In this document: positions 36,440-45,828 of the stretch, one piece after another | Position numbering within the stretch: the stretch's first letter is position 1 | How the letters are laid out: every line of letters begins with the position of its first letter | From: Skermanella rosea | GTDB taxonomy: Bacteria; Pseudomonadota; Alphaproteobacteria; Azospirillales; Azospirillaceae | Direction of reading: 5' to 3' | NCBI RefSeq assembly: GCF_016806835.2 | Contig: NZ_CP086111.1 | Location: 365,501 to 429,500, forward strand | DNA: 64,000 bases | Made by a program: the position numbers and the translations under genes | Notes under the pieces: generated by a model | What the model was told of the DNA's origin: nothing | The model's input: the letters and a program-made list of their open reading frames with translations, nothing else | Databases searched by the model: none

Positions 36440-37066
36440 ATGAGGACCAACCTGGATATCCGCGTGGTCGAGCTGCTGTGCTCCCGCCTGTGCCATGAGC
36501 TCGTGAGCCCCGTCGGCGCCATCAACAACGGCGTCGAACTGATCGAGGAGATGGGCTCCGACATGGCCGACGAAGCCATCGGGCTGATCGCGCACAGCGC
36601 CGACCAGGCCTCCCGCCGGCTTCAGCTTCTGCGGCTCGCCTATGGCGCCGCGGGCGAGACGTCCGGAATGGCGGATGTGGTCCAGGCGGCCGAGGGCTAT
36701 TTCGCCGGGACCAAGCACAAGCTGGAGTGGCAGCCGGGGCGCCTGGGACAGGGAGCGCCAATGCCCCAGGGGACCGGCAAGGTGCTGCTCAACCTCGTCA
36801 TCCTGGGCGAGGAGGCGCTGCCCCATGGCGGCCGGATCACCGTCGAGCCGGGACCGGGCGGCGACCCCGTCGTCATCGCCGCCGGCCGCTCCGCCGGGCT
36901 GCGGCCGGAGACGCTGCAGGCGCTGTCCGGCAGTGCCGACATCGACTCCCTGACACCGCGTACGGTCCACGCGTACGCGACCGGGCGCTTCGCGGAACAT
37001 TACGGGATGCGCGCTTCCGGCGAGCCGGACGGACCCGAGCGTTTCGCCCTCAGATTGAATATCTGA
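36440..37066 (+). CDS. chpT: ChpT-family histidine phosphotransferase
   Basis: 208 aa. N-terminal phosphotransfer helix pair with phospho-acceptor H19 in LLCSRLCHELVSPVGAINNGVEL, then a degenerate HATPase-like C-terminal domain (GKVLLNLVILGEEALPHGGRI). In Caulobacter ChpT passes phosphate from the hybrid kinase CckA to CtrA and CpdR. Here it lies directly upstream of the chemotaxis operon and about 7 kb from ctrA. The ATG at 36440 is chosen over an in-frame ATG at 36386, which adds only non-conserved residues. Confidence 0.92.
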   Translation: MRTNLDIRVVELLCSRLCHELVSPVGAINNGVELIEEMGSDMADEAIGLIAHSADQASRRLQLLRLAYGAAGETSGMADVVQAAEGYFAGTKHKLEWQPGRLGQGAPMPQGTGKVLLNLVILGEEALPHGGRITVEPGPGGDPVVIAAGRSAGLRPETLQALSGSADIDSLTPRTVHAYATGRFAEHYGMRASGEPDGPERFALRLNI

Positions 37067-37084
37067 CGGATCTGCTCAGGTTCA

Positions 37085-37127
37085 GGAACCCTGCCGCGCC
37101 GGGTTCCCCGGGGGGTTTCCCCTTTTT
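37085..37127 (+). terminator. Intrinsic terminator after chpT
   Basis: Stem GGAACCC (37085-37091) / GGGTTCC (37101-37107) is followed by a second G/C stretch and TTTTT (37123-37127), just after the chpT stop at 37066. It separates chpT from the che operon. Confidence 0.65.
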
Positions 37128-37352
37128 CTAGAAAACGCTTCTATCGCTACCCGCCGAGGGCAGTAGCAATAGCTTGCTTTGTCTATATCTCTTGAATTAG
37201 AACTTTTTCGTAAACTCGAAAGTAAGGTACTCTTAATCAGTGTTTGGCAGGCTTGAATGGTCCCGGAGTGAACGCCTGCCGGCGTGGCGTCGTGCATTCT
37301 TGGGCCCGAATGGCAAAGCGGCAAGCCCAAAAACGGCGTGGGAAATATCGTC
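37128..37352 (+). promoter_or_regulatory. AT-rich promoter region of the chemotaxis operon
   Basis: 225 bases, AT-rich at 37135-37240. A degenerate CtrA-type site TTAA-N7-TTGG (37233-37247) is present but matches only 6 of 8. No clear sigma-28 or sigma-54 consensus was found. Confidence 0.35.
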
Positions 37353-40091
37353 ATGGATGATCTGCTCAGCGAATTTCTGACCGAGACGTCCGAGAACCTC
37401 TCGGTTCTCGACGTCGAGCTGGTCCGGCTCGAGCAAAACCCGAACAACCCCGAACTGCTCAGCAACATTTTCCGGCTGGTCCATACGATCAAGGGGACCT
37501 GCGGCTTCCTCGGCCTTCCCCGCCTGGAGCACGTCGCCCACGCTTCGGAGAACGTTCTCGGCAAGTTCCGCGACGGCGAGCTGTCGGTATCGCCCCAGGC
37601 GGTCTCGGCGATCCTCGAATCGCTCGACACCATCAAGCTCATCCTGTCGGTCCTGGAAGCGACCGAGGCCGAGCCGCCGGGTGACGACAGCGACCTGATC
37701 GCGCGCCTCAACGCGATCGCCGAAGGCCGCGACGTCCCTGCGGCGGCCGCGGCTCCCGCCCCGCCGCCGCCCGTTCCGGAACCCTTCGCCGCGATCCCCG
37801 CCGCCCCCGAGCCTCCGCCGATGCCGGCGGCGGCATCCGCGCCCGCTCCCGCCGTGCCGGCGCCCCAGGTTCCCGCCGCCCCGGCCCGCGCGCCGGAGCC
37901 GGAAGTGCCGGTCGCCGCCGCGAAGGAGCTGGTGGTCCACGAGTCCGCCCCGGTTGCGGCCCCGGCCCCCGCCGCCCATGCGCCGACCGGCGCCGGCTTC
38001 ACCGCCGACGAGACGCGCGACGCCGGCAGCAAGGAATCGGCGGTCGCCGCCCAGACCATCAGGGTCAACGTCGACCTGCTGGAAAACCTGATGACCATGG
38101 TCTCGGAACTGGTGCTGACCCGCAACCAGCTCCTCCAGATCCTGCGCAGCCAGAAGGACAGCGAGTTCGCGGCCCCGCTCCAGCGGCTCAACCACGTGAC
38201 GTCGGAGCTGCAGGAAGGCGTCATGAAGACGCGCATGCAGCCGATCGGCAACGCCTGGGCCAAGCTGCCCCGCCTGGTGCGCGACCTGGCCCATGAACTG
38301 GGCAAGAAGATCGACCTGCAGATGCTGGGCGCCGACACCGAGCTGGACCGGCAGGTGCTGGAGCTGATCAAGGATCCGCTGACCCACATGGTGCGCAACT
38401 CCGCCGACCACGGGCTGGAGACGCCGGTAGAGCGGCTGCGCGCCGGCAAGAGCGAGACCGGCCGCGTCACGCTGAACGCCTACCACGAGGGCGGCCACAT
38501 CATCATCGAGATCACGGACGACGGCCGTGGCCTCAACATCGACCGGATCAAGCAGAAGGCGATCCAGAACGGCCTGGCGACCGAGGCCGAGCTGGCCGCC
38601 ATGTCGGACAGCCAGATCCAGGCCTTCATCATGAAGCCGGGCTTCTCGACCGCCCAGAAGGTCACCAGCGTCTCCGGCCGCGGCGTCGGCATGGACGTGG
38701 TCAAGACCAACATCGAGAAGATCGGCGGCACGATCGAGATGAAGTCGACCTACGGCCGCGGGTCCTCCTTCATCATCAAGATCCCGCTGACCCTGGCGAT
38801 CGTCTCGGCCCTGATCGTCGAGTGCGCGACCGAGCGGTTCGCGATCCCGCAGATCAGCGTGGTCGAGCTGGTCCGCGCCGCCGCCGACAGCGAGCACACG
38901 ATCGAGCGGATCAACGGCACGCCGGTGCTGCGCCTGCGCAACCGCCTGCTGCCGCTGGTGTCCCTGCAGCGCCTGCTGCGCCTGGACGGCCCGGCCCATG
39001 ACGACACCGAGACCTTCATCGTCGTGACCCAGGTCGGCACCTACACCTTCGGCATCATCGTCGACCGGGTGTTCGACACCGAGGAAATCGTCGTCAAGCC
39101 GGTCGCCCCGATCCTGCGCCACATCGAGATGTTCTCGGGCAACACGATCCTGGGCGACGGCAGCGTGATCATGATCCTGGACCCCAACGGCATCGCCGCG
39201 GCCTCCTCGGGCGAGATGGCGGTCGGCGACGCCGCCGCGACCGACACCGCTGTTGCCCACGCCACCCGCCAGGACGACAAGATCGCCCTGCTGCTGTTCC
39301 GCGCCGGCGGCGTCAGCCCCAAGGCGGTCCCGCTCTCGCTGGTCGCCCGCCTGGAGGACGTCGACCTCAGCGCGGTCGAGCTCAGCAACGGCATGCCGGT
39401 GGTCCAGTACCGCGGCAAGCTGATGCCGCTGGTGCCGATCGACAGCGGCTGGGAAATGAAGCGCGAAGGCCGCCAGCCGGTGCTGGTGTTCGCCGACGGC
39501 GACCGCTCCATGGGCCTGATCGTGGACGAGATCGTCGATATCGTCGAGGATCGCCTGCAGGTCGAGCTGGCCGCCGACCGGCCGGGCATGATGGGCAGCG
39601 CGATCATCGCGGGCAAGGCGACCGACCTGATCGACGCCGGCTTCTTCCTGACCCAGGCCTACAAGGACTGGTTCGGCTCCTCGGCGCGGGACGCCTACGA
39701 GGAGGAGAAGGCCCACAAGGTGCTCCTGGTCGACGACAGCCCGTTCTTCCGCAACCTGCTGACCCCGCTGCTGACGGTGGCGGGCTATCAGGTGACCACG
39801 GTGGAGAGCGCCGACGAGGCCCTGAACCTGTGCGAGGCGGGCGAGAACTTCGACGTGATCGTCAGCGACATCGAGATGCCCGGCATGAGCGGGTTCGAGT
39901 TTGCCCAGATGATCCGCAAGGACACCCGCTGGAACACGACCCCCCTGGTGGCGCTCAGCAGCCACGCGTCGCCGCGCGACCTGGACCGCGGCCGTCAGGC
40001 CGGCTTCACCGACTATGTGGCGAAGTTCGACCGTGACGCCCTGCTGTTCACCCTGTCGCAGACCCTCTCCGAGACCAAAGGTGCCGCATGA
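37353..40091 (+). CDS. cheA: Chemotaxis histidine kinase CheA with C-terminal receiver domain (hybrid CheA)
   Basis: 912 aa. HPt domain with H44 (FRLVHTIKGTCGFLG), an Ala/Pro-rich linker at about 125-215 where P2 would be, P3 dimerisation (VNVDLLENLMTMVSELVLTRNQLL), P4 ATPase with HMVRNSADHGLE and GRGVGMDVVK, P5 CheW-like domain, a second CheW-like segment at about 640-770, and a receiver at about 787-905 with phospho-Asp about residue 838 (VIVSDIEMPGMSG). The ATG at 37353 (MDDLLSEFL) is the family start. First gene of cheAWYBR; its stop overlaps cheW. Confidence 0.96.
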   Translation: MDDLLSEFLTETSENLSVLDVELVRLEQNPNNPELLSNIFRLVHTIKGTCGFLGLPRLEHVAHASENVLGKFRDGELSVSPQAVSAILESLDTIKLILSVLEATEAEPPGDDSDLIARLNAIAEGRDVPAAAAAPAPPPPVPEPFAAIPAAPEPPPMPAAASAPAPAVPAPQVPAAPARAPEPEVPVAAAKELVVHESAPVAAPAPAAHAPTGAGFTADETRDAGSKESAVAAQTIRVNVDLLENLMTMVSELVLTRNQLLQILRSQKDSEFAAPLQRLNHVTSELQEGVMKTRMQPIGNAWAKLPRLVRDLAHELGKKIDLQMLGADTELDRQVLELIKDPLTHMVRNSADHGLETPVERLRAGKSETGRVTLNAYHEGGHIIIEITDDGRGLNIDRIKQKAIQNGLATEAELAAMSDSQIQAFIMKPGFSTAQKVTSVSGRGVGMDVVKTNIEKIGGTIEMKSTYGRGSSFIIKIPLTLAIVSALIVECATERFAIPQISVVELVRAAADSEHTIERINGTPVLRLRNRLLPLVSLQRLLRLDGPAHDDTETFIVVTQVGTYTFGIIVDRVFDTEEIVVKPVAPILRHIEMFSGNTILGDGSVIMILDPNGIAAASSGEMAVGDAAATDTAVAHATRQDDKIALLLFRAGGVSPKAVPLSLVARLEDVDLSAVELSNGMPVVQYRGKLMPLVPIDSGWEMKREGRQPVLVFADGDRSMGLIVDEIVDIVEDRLQVELAADRPGMMGSAIIAGKATDLIDAGFFLTQAYKDWFGSSARDAYEEEKAHKVLLVDDSPFFRNLLTPLLTVAGYQVTTVESADEALNLCEAGENFDVIVSDIEMPGMSGFEFAQMIRKDTRWNTTPLVALSSHASPRDLDRGRQAGFTDYVAKFDRDALLFTLSQTLSETKGAA

Positions 40092-40579
40092 GTGCCAACC
40101 TGCCGGCCAAGAAGACCAAGTACGACGACTTCTCGGTCAATGCGAACGAAGACTTCGTGACCATGATGATCGCGGACCAGCTGTTCGGGATCCCCGTGCT
40201 CCAGGTCCAGGACGTTCTCGGTCACCAGCGCATCACCCGCATCCCGTTGGCACCGCCCGAAGTGGCCGGCTCGCTGAACCTGCGGGGACGGATCGTCACC
40301 GCGATCGACGTCCGACTGCGCCTCGGCCTGCCGGCCCGGCCCAAGGAAAAGCCGGGTATGAGCATCGTCGTCGACCTGCGCGGCGAGCTGTACAGCCTGA
40401 TGGTGGACGGCGTCGGCGAGGTGCTGAGCCTGTCGTCCGACGACTTCGAACGCAACCCGTCGACGCTCGATGTCCGCTGGCGCGAACTGTCCACCGGCAT
40501 CTATCGACTGAACGGGACGCTGCTGGTGGTGCTGGACGTGTCCCGGCTGCTGAACTTCGCCAATCTGGAGGCGGTGTAG
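40088..40579 (+). CDS. cheW: Chemotaxis coupling protein CheW
   Basis: 163 aa SH3-like adaptor joining receptors to CheA. Family blocks: FVTMMIADQLFGIPVLQVQDVL, LRGRIVTAIDVRLRLGL and YSLMVDGVGEVLSL. Its ATG overlaps the cheA stop (ATGA). An 82-base gap containing a perfect hairpin separates it from cheY. Confidence 0.96.
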   Translation: MSANLPAKKTKYDDFSVNANEDFVTMMIADQLFGIPVLQVQDVLGHQRITRIPLAPPEVAGSLNLRGRIVTAIDVRLRLGLPARPKEKPGMSIVVDLRGELYSLMVDGVGEVLSLSSDDFERNPSTLDVRWRELSTGIYRLNGTLLVVLDVSRLLNFANLEAV

Positions 40580-40585
40580 GCGGCA

Positions 40586-40618
40586 GGGACCGGGCGGATC
40601 GCCGATCCGCCCGGTCCC
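40586..40618 (+). terminator. Perfect 15-bp intercistronic hairpin between cheW and cheY
   Basis: GGGACCGGGCGGATC (40586-40600) and its exact complement (40604-40618) with a 3-base loop. No T-run follows, so it is more likely an mRNA-stabilising or attenuating structure than a full terminator; cheY lies 43 bases downstream. Confidence 0.5.
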
Positions 40619-40661
40619 GCCCCACGCCCCGGAAACAAGCGCCCTAGCCGAGGTCTCCCTA

Positions 40662-41027
40662 ATGAAATCCTGTCTTGTCGTCGATGACAGCCGCGTTGTC
40701 CGCAAGGTGGCCCGGAAGATCCTGGAGGAACTGCATTTCACCTGCTCGGAGGCCGAGGACGGGCGCCAGGCGATGGAAGCCTGCGCCAGGGAGATGCCGA
40801 ACGCGATCCTGCTGGACTGGAACATGCCGGTCATGACCGGCATCGAGTTCCTGCGGCGGCTGCGCAAGATGTCGGGCGGCGACGCCCCGAAGGTGGTGTT
40901 CTGCACGACCGAGAACGACCTGGCCCACATCCAGGAGGCGCTGAGCGCCGGTGCCAACGAGTACATCATGAAGCCCTTCGACAGCGACATCATCCAGACC
41001 AAGTTCGCCCAGGTCGGCCTGATCTGA
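40662..41027 (+). CDS. cheY: Chemotaxis response regulator CheY
   Basis: 121 aa single receiver. DD pair in LVVDDSRVVRKVARK, phospho-Asp in AILLDWNMPVMTGIEFL, T/K switch residues in FCTTEND and YIMKPFD. Phosphorylated by CheA, it should act on the FliG/FliN switch proteins encoded about 13 kb away. Confidence 0.95.
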   Translation: MKSCLVVDDSRVVRKVARKILEELHFTCSEAEDGRQAMEACAREMPNAILLDWNMPVMTGIEFLRRLRKMSGGDAPKVVFCTTENDLAHIQEALSAGANEYIMKPFDSDIIQTKFAQVGLI

Positions 41028-41040
41028 GGCCCGGAGGAGC

Positions 41041-42207
41041 ATGAGCGATATTCCGGGCAAACCCGCTGGTGCCGCAGCGGTCGCGGACGACCCCCACCGG
41101 GTGATGGTGGTCGACGACAGCGCCGTGATCCGCGGCCTGCTGTCCCGCGCATTGGAGGGCGACCCCGAGCTGCGGGTCGTGGCTTCGGTCGGCGACGGCC
41201 AGATGGCGATCAACGCCCTGACCCGCCAGAGCATCGACGTGATCGTCCTCGACATCGAGATGCCCGTGATGGACGGGCTGACCGCGATCCCCAAGCTGGT
41301 CGCGATCGATCCGGCGGTGAAGATCATCATGGCCTCCACGCTGACCCTGCGGGGAGCGGAGGTCAGCATGAAGGCGCTCCAGTCCGGGGCGGCCGACTAC
41401 GTCACCAAGCCGTCCTCGACCCGCGAACTGGGGGCGGCGGACAGCTTCAAGCGGGAACTGGTCAGCAAGGTCAAGGCGCTGGCCGCCTCGGCCCGGCGCG
41501 CCGGGTCGCGCAACCGGCCGAGCCTGCGCAACGAGCGGGTGGCGGCTCCGCTGGCGCCGCTGCCGCGTCCGCGCTCGATGGACCCCGCCGCCGTGGTGCT
41601 CCGCCCGATGCCGGCGGTCGTCACGCCGCCGGACATCATCGCGATCGGCAGCTCGACCGGCGGGCCGCAGGCCCTGTTCGAGGTGCTGTCCCACCTGAAG
41701 GGCGGCATCCGCCAGCCGATCCTGATCACGCAGCACATGCCGGCCACCTTCACCACGATCCTGGCCGAGCACATCACCCGCCAGTGCGGCATCGCGTGCG
41801 CGGAGGCCAAGGACGGCGAACCGCTGGTCGGCGGCCGCATATACCTGGCGCCGGGCGATTTCCACATGACCCTGGCGACCCGGGGGGGCGGGACGGTGCT
41901 GTCGGTCAACAAGGACCCGCCGGAGAACTTCTGCCGCCCGGCGGTGGACCCGATGATGCGCACCATCGCCAAGATCTACGGGCGCCGCGCCTTCGCCATC
42001 ATCCTGACCGGAATGGGCCAGGACGGCATGCGCGGCTGCGCCGAGCTGGTGGCGGCCGGAGGCATCGTGATCGCCCAGGACGAGCCGTCCAGCGTGGTCT
42101 GGGGCATGCCGGGCGCAGTATCCACGGCAGGCCTGTGCAGCGCCGTCCTGCCACTCCGTGAAATCGGACCCTACATCCGCAAGATTGTTTTGAGGACCGC
42201 AGCATGA
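41041..42207 (+). CDS. cheB: Chemotaxis methylesterase CheB
   Basis: 388 aa. N-terminal receiver (VMVVDDSAVIRGLLSRAL; phospho-Asp in VIVLDIEMPVMDG), a linker at about 150-195, and a C-terminal methylesterase domain with Ser in IAIGSSTGGPQAL, His in LITQHMPATFT and Asp in TGMGQDGMRG. Removes receptor methyl groups for adaptation. The stop overlaps the cheR start by 4 bases. Confidence 0.97.
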   Translation: MSDIPGKPAGAAAVADDPHRVMVVDDSAVIRGLLSRALEGDPELRVVASVGDGQMAINALTRQSIDVIVLDIEMPVMDGLTAIPKLVAIDPAVKIIMASTLTLRGAEVSMKALQSGAADYVTKPSSTRELGAADSFKRELVSKVKALAASARRAGSRNRPSLRNERVAAPLAPLPRPRSMDPAAVVLRPMPAVVTPPDIIAIGSSTGGPQALFEVLSHLKGGIRQPILITQHMPATFTTILAEHITRQCGIACAEAKDGEPLVGGRIYLAPGDFHMTLATRGGGTVLSVNKDPPENFCRPAVDPMMRTIAKIYGRRAFAIILTGMGQDGMRGCAELVAAGGIVIAQDEPSSVVWGMPGAVSTAGLCSAVLPLREIGPYIRKIVLRTAA

Positions 42208-43052
42208 AGGTCGAAGACTTCGACATGTTCAGCACCCTGCTGAAGCAGCGCTCGGGCCTCGTCCTGTCCCGCGACAAGGCCTACCTGCTCGAGTCGCGGC
42301 TTATGCCGGTCGCGCGCAAGTGGAACATGAAGGGCCTCGACGAGCTGGCCGTAGCCATCCGCACCCGGCGCGAGGAAGCGCTGCTGCGCGACATCACGGA
42401 GGCGATGACGACCAACGAGTCGTCCTTCTACCGGGACCAGAAGCCGTTCGACCAGTTCCGCAACGTGGTCTTGCCGATGATGCTGGCCAGCCGCGGGGCA
42501 CGCCGCTCGATCCGGATCTGGTCGGCCGCCTGCTCCAGCGGGCAGGAGGCCTACTCGCTGGCCATGCTGCTGCTGGATGAGGGGGCCAGGCTCGACGGGT
42601 GGCGCTTCGAGATCGTCGGCACCGACCTCTCGTCGGAGATGGTCGAGAAGGCCAAGGCCGGCATCTACACCCAGTTCGAGGTCCAGCGCGGCCTGCCGAT
42701 CACCCATCTGGTCAAGTACTTCAAGCAAATCGGCGACAAGTGGCAGCTCAACGACAAGATCCGGCAGATGGTCTCCTTCCGGGAGTACAACCTGCTGACC
42801 GACCTGACCCCGCTCGGCCAGTTCGATGTCGTGTTCTGCCGCAACGTGCTGATCTATTTCGACCAGCCGACCAAGGGCAAGGTGCTGGACAGCATCGCCA
42901 AGCTGATGCCGGCCGACGGCGTGCTCTATCTGGGCGGCGCCGAGACGGTCCTGGGCATCACCGATCGGTTCAAGCCGATGGACAACCAGCGCGGCCTCTA
43001 CGTGATGAACCAGCCCGCCGGCGCCCCGGCCGCGCGGGCCGTGGCGGGGTGA
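42204..43052 (+). CDS. cheR: Chemotaxis protein methyltransferase CheR
   Basis: 282 aa. N-terminal helical domain (LLKQRSGLVLSRDKAYLLESRL), TTNESSFYRD motif, SAM-binding region IRIWSAACSSGQEAYSLAM, and FDVVFCRNVLIYFD. Methylates receptors with S-adenosylmethionine, opposing CheB. Last gene of the che operon; convergent with ctrA. Confidence 0.97.
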   Translation: MKVEDFDMFSTLLKQRSGLVLSRDKAYLLESRLMPVARKWNMKGLDELAVAIRTRREEALLRDITEAMTTNESSFYRDQKPFDQFRNVVLPMMLASRGARRSIRIWSAACSSGQEAYSLAMLLLDEGARLDGWRFEIVGTDLSSEMVEKAKAGIYTQFEVQRGLPITHLVKYFKQIGDKWQLNDKIRQMVSFREYNLLTDLTPLGQFDVVFCRNVLIYFDQPTKGKVLDSIAKLMPADGVLYLGGAETVLGITDRFKPMDNQRGLYVMNQPAGAPAARAVAG

Positions 43053-43072
43053 CGCGGACCGGACCACGCGAA

Positions 43073-43121
43073 AACGGCGATGGAATCAGATTCCCGGCCG
43101 GTATCTGATTCCATCGCCGTT
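43073..43121. terminator. Perfect 19-bp inverted repeat between convergent cheR and ctrA
   Basis: AACGGCGATGGAATCAGAT (43073-43091) and its exact complement (43103-43121) with an 11-base loop that contains CCGGCCGG. Read on the minus strand the stem is followed by TTTTC (sequence CCGTTTTC), so it could end ctrA transcription; on the plus strand it has no T-run. The arms are not GC-saturated, so a repeated palindrome (REP-like) is an alternative. Confidence 0.6.
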
Positions 43122-43171
43122 CGTCTGCGGCCAGGATCCCATGATTCGAAACGCCGGTGCGGCGGGGTTCG

Positions 43172-43885
43172 TCACCCCGCCGCCTGGGCCTTCTGGGAAA
43201 CCGCCTCTTCCTGGGGATCGCGCAGCACGTAGCCGCGGCCCCACACCGTCTCGATATAGTTGTCGCCGTTGGTCGACTGGGCGAGCTTCTTGCGCAGCTT
43301 GCAGACGAAGACGTCGATGATCTTCAGCTCCGGCTCGTCCATGCCGCCGTAGAGATGGTTCAGGAACATCTCCTTGGTCAGCGTGGTCCCCTTGCGCAGG
43401 CTCAGCAGTTCCAGGATGCCGTATTCCTTGCCGGTCAGGTGCAGCGGCTGGCCGTCCACCTCGACGGTGCGGGTATCCAGGTTGACCGTCAGGCGGCCGG
43501 TCCGGATCACGCTGTCGGAATGGCCCTTGCTGCGGCGGACGATGGCCTGGATGCGGGCGATCAGCTCGCGCTTGTCGAAGGGCTTGGTCAGGTAGTCGTC
43601 GGCGCCGACGCCCAATCCCTTGATCTTGTGGTCCAGCTCCGACAGGCCGGACAGGATCAGGATCGGCGTGGTCACCCGGGCGGACCGCAGACGGCGCAGG
43701 ACCTCGTAGCCGTCGATGTCCGGCAGCATCAGGTCCAGGATGATGATATCGTAGTCATACAGCTTTCCGATCTCCAGCCCATCCTCACCGAGATCGGTGG
43801 AATCGACGATGAAGCCCTCGGAATGCAGCATCAATTCAATACTCTTGGCGACCGAGGAGTCGTCTTCGACCAGCAGAACCCTCAT
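43172..43885 (-). CDS. ctrA: Cell-cycle/motility response regulator CtrA
   Basis: 237 aa OmpR-class regulator. Receiver with D51 ([21 protein letters not shown]), K in [16 protein letters not shown], and a winged-helix DNA-binding domain with the CtrA-typical [52 protein letters not shown] region. Start at 43885 (MRVLLVEDD) matches Caulobacter CtrA numbering. In Rhodospirillales CtrA mainly controls motility. Phosphorylation is expected through ChpT; SciP (57572-57874) would restrain it. CtrA-type boxes upstream suggest autoregulation. Confidence 0.95.
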   Translation of the reverse strand: MRVLLVEDDSSVAKSIELMLHSEGFIVDSTDLGEDGLEIGKLYDYDIIILDLMLPDIDGYEVLRRLRSARVTTPILILSGLSELDHKIKGLGVGADDYLTKPFDKRELIARIQAIVRRSKGHSDSVIRTGRLTVNLDTRTVEVDGQPLHLTGKEYGILELLSLRKGTTLTKEMFLNHLYGGMDEPELKIIDVFVCKLRKKLAQSTNGDNYIETVWGRGYVLRDPQEEAVSQKAQAAG

Positions 43886-43945
43886 GGCGACATCCCGACG
43901 TTGATGGGCAGGAACACAACCCTGCCGAACCAGATGATACACATG

Positions 43946-43998
43946 TTAACAGACGATTCAGCTTAATGCTACCGTTAGCAAAGTTTACAGAAAGTTAA
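43946..43998. promoter_or_regulatory. Two candidate CtrA boxes between ctrA and fliI
   Basis: TTAA-CAGACGA-TTCA (43946-43960) and TTTA-CAGAAAG-TTAA (43984-43998) each match the CtrA consensus TTAA-N7-TTAA at 7 of 8 positions with exact 7-base spacing. They lie in the 198-base AT-rich divergent region between ctrA (start 43885) and fliI (start 44084). Confidence 0.5.
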
Positions 43999-44083
43999 TC
44001 ATTCCTGCATATCTTCGCTTTCGCTGCATTTGCCGACGAATCATCCGCCAACACGGTTAATACACGTATAGATATCTCACATC

Positions 44084-45415
44084 GTGCGCCTCCAGCAAAG
44101 CCACTTTATTAACGAAATTGAACGCATACCAGAGTATCGCTACTTTGGGCGCGTCACGGCCGTGCTGGGCTTACTTGTGGAAGTGGGCGGCGTGGAGCGG
44201 CTTCTGTCGATCGGCGGCCGCTGCACGATCGTGGCGCGCGCCGGACGGCGGGTTCCCTGCGAGGTGGTCGGGTTCCGGCAGGGACGGGCCCTCCTGATGC
44301 CGCTGGGCGGCCTGGACGGCGTCGGCCTCGGCTGCAAGGCGGAAGTCACCGAAGGCGGGCCGGAAGTGTTCCCCGACGAGAGCTGGCTGGGCCGCGTGGT
44401 CAACGCGCTGGGCGAGCCGATCGACGGCAAGGGTCCGCTGCTCAACGGCAAGGTCGGCATCCCGATCCGCAACAACCCGCCCCCCGCCCATTCCCGCCGC
44501 CGCGTCGGCGAGAAGATCGACCTCGGCGTCCGCGCCATGAACACCTTCCTGTCCTGCTGCCGCGGCCAGCGCATGGGCATCTTCGCCGGCTCCGGCGTCG
44601 GCAAGTCGGTGCTGATGTCGATGCTGGCGCGCTACATGTCGGTCGACGTCAACGTGATCGGCCTGATCGGCGAGCGCGGCCGCGAGGTGCAGGAATTCAT
44701 CACCGAGGACCTCGGCGAGGACGGCATGGCGCGCAGCGTCGTCGTCGTCGCGACCTCGGACGAGGCGCCGCTGATGCGGCGGCAATCGGCCTACATGACC
44801 ATGTCGATCGCGGAGTATTTCCGCGACCGGGGCAAGAACGTGATGTGCATGATGGACAGCGTCACGCGGTTCGCCATGGCGCAGCGCGAGATCGGGCTGT
44901 CCGCCGGCGAGCCGCCGACCACCAAGGGTTATCCGCCGACCACCTTCGCCGAGCTGCCGCGCCTGCTGGAGCGGGCCGGCCCCGGCGTGGGGGAGGGCAA
45001 CATCACCGGCCTGTTCACCGTGCTGGTGGACGGCGACGACCATAACGAGCCGATCGCCGACGCCGTGCGCGGCATCCTGGACGGCCATATCGTGATGGAG
45101 CGGGCAATCGGCGAGCGCGGCCGCTATCCCGCGATCAACATCCTGCGCAGCGTCTCGCGCACCATGCCCGGCTGCAATACCGACCGGGAGAACGCGCTGG
45201 TCGGCCGGGCCCGGCGGCTGCTGTCGGCCTACAACGACATGGCGGAGATGATCCGGCTCGGCGCCTATCGCCGGGGCAGCGACCCGCTGGTGGACGAGGC
45301 GATCGAGTACAATCCGGCCATCGAGACCTTCCTGAAACAGGGCAAGCGCGAGCGCACCGACATGGCGACGGGGTACGCGCAGCTTGCCGAGATCCTGGGT
45401 GAACCCTGGCCATGA
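44084..45415 (+). CDS. fliI: Flagellum-specific ATPase FliI
   Basis: 443 aa, GTG start. F1-beta-like ATPase of the flagellar type III export apparatus. Walker A in [31 protein letters not shown], and Walker B region [27 protein letters not shown]. Full family length. Divergent from ctrA; its stop overlaps fliJ (ATGA). Confidence 0.96.
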   Translation: MRLQQSHFINEIERIPEYRYFGRVTAVLGLLVEVGGVERLLSIGGRCTIVARAGRRVPCEVVGFRQGRALLMPLGGLDGVGLGCKAEVTEGGPEVFPDESWLGRVVNALGEPIDGKGPLLNGKVGIPIRNNPPPAHSRRRVGEKIDLGVRAMNTFLSCCRGQRMGIFAGSGVGKSVLMSMLARYMSVDVNVIGLIGERGREVQEFITEDLGEDGMARSVVVVATSDEAPLMRRQSAYMTMSIAEYFRDRGKNVMCMMDSVTRFAMAQREIGLSAGEPPTTKGYPPTTFAELPRLLERAGPGVGEGNITGLFTVLVDGDDHNEPIADAVRGILDGHIVMERAIGERGRYPAINILRSVSRTMPGCNTDRENALVGRARRLLSAYNDMAEMIRLGAYRRGSDPLVDEAIEYNPAIETFLKQGKRERTDMATGYAQLAEILGEPWP

Positions 45416-45828
45416 GCAGCGGCCTGCACACACTGATCCGCCTTCACAAGTGGCGCCTCGACGAGAAGCGCCGGGCCCTGGCCGAACTCCAGGCCCTGGC
45501 CGACAAGCTGGCCGACGACGCCGGGCGGCTGGAAGCCGAGATCGCGGCGGAGCAGGAGATCGCCCGCACCTCGCCGGAGGCGGGGTTCGGCTATGGCAAC
45601 TTCGCCAAGCTGTCGATCGAGCGGCGCAAGCGCCTGGCGCAGTCCATCGCCCAGGTCCAGGCGCAGATCGCCGAAGCGACCGAGGAGATGGCGGAAGCCT
45701 TCCAGGAGCTGAAGCGCTACGAACTGGCGCAGGAGGGCCGCGACAAGCGCGACCAAGCCAAGCGCAAGCAGCGCGAGGACGCCGCCCTGGACGAGGTCGC
45801 GCTGAGCGGCTACATGCGCCGGCGCTAG
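45412..45828 (+). CDS. fliJ: Flagellar export chaperone FliJ
   Basis: 138 aa, almost entirely coiled coil ([63 protein letters not shown]). Size, fold and coupling to fliI identify it as the FliJ stalk that stimulates the export gate, although sequence conservation in this family is low. Its stop codon overlaps the stop of the convergent fliK-like gene in a CTAG tetramer. Confidence 0.88.
   Translation: MSSGLHTLIRLHKWRLDEKRRALAELQALADKLADDAGRLEAEIAAEQEIARTSPEAGFGYGNFAKLSIERRKRLAQSIAQVQAQIAEATEEMAEAFQELKRYELAQEGRDKRDQAKRKQREDAALDEVALSGYMRRR

Noticed and set aside
37233-39965. 910-codon minus-strand frame opposite cheA
   Set aside because: Antisense shadow; cheA domains cover the region completely.
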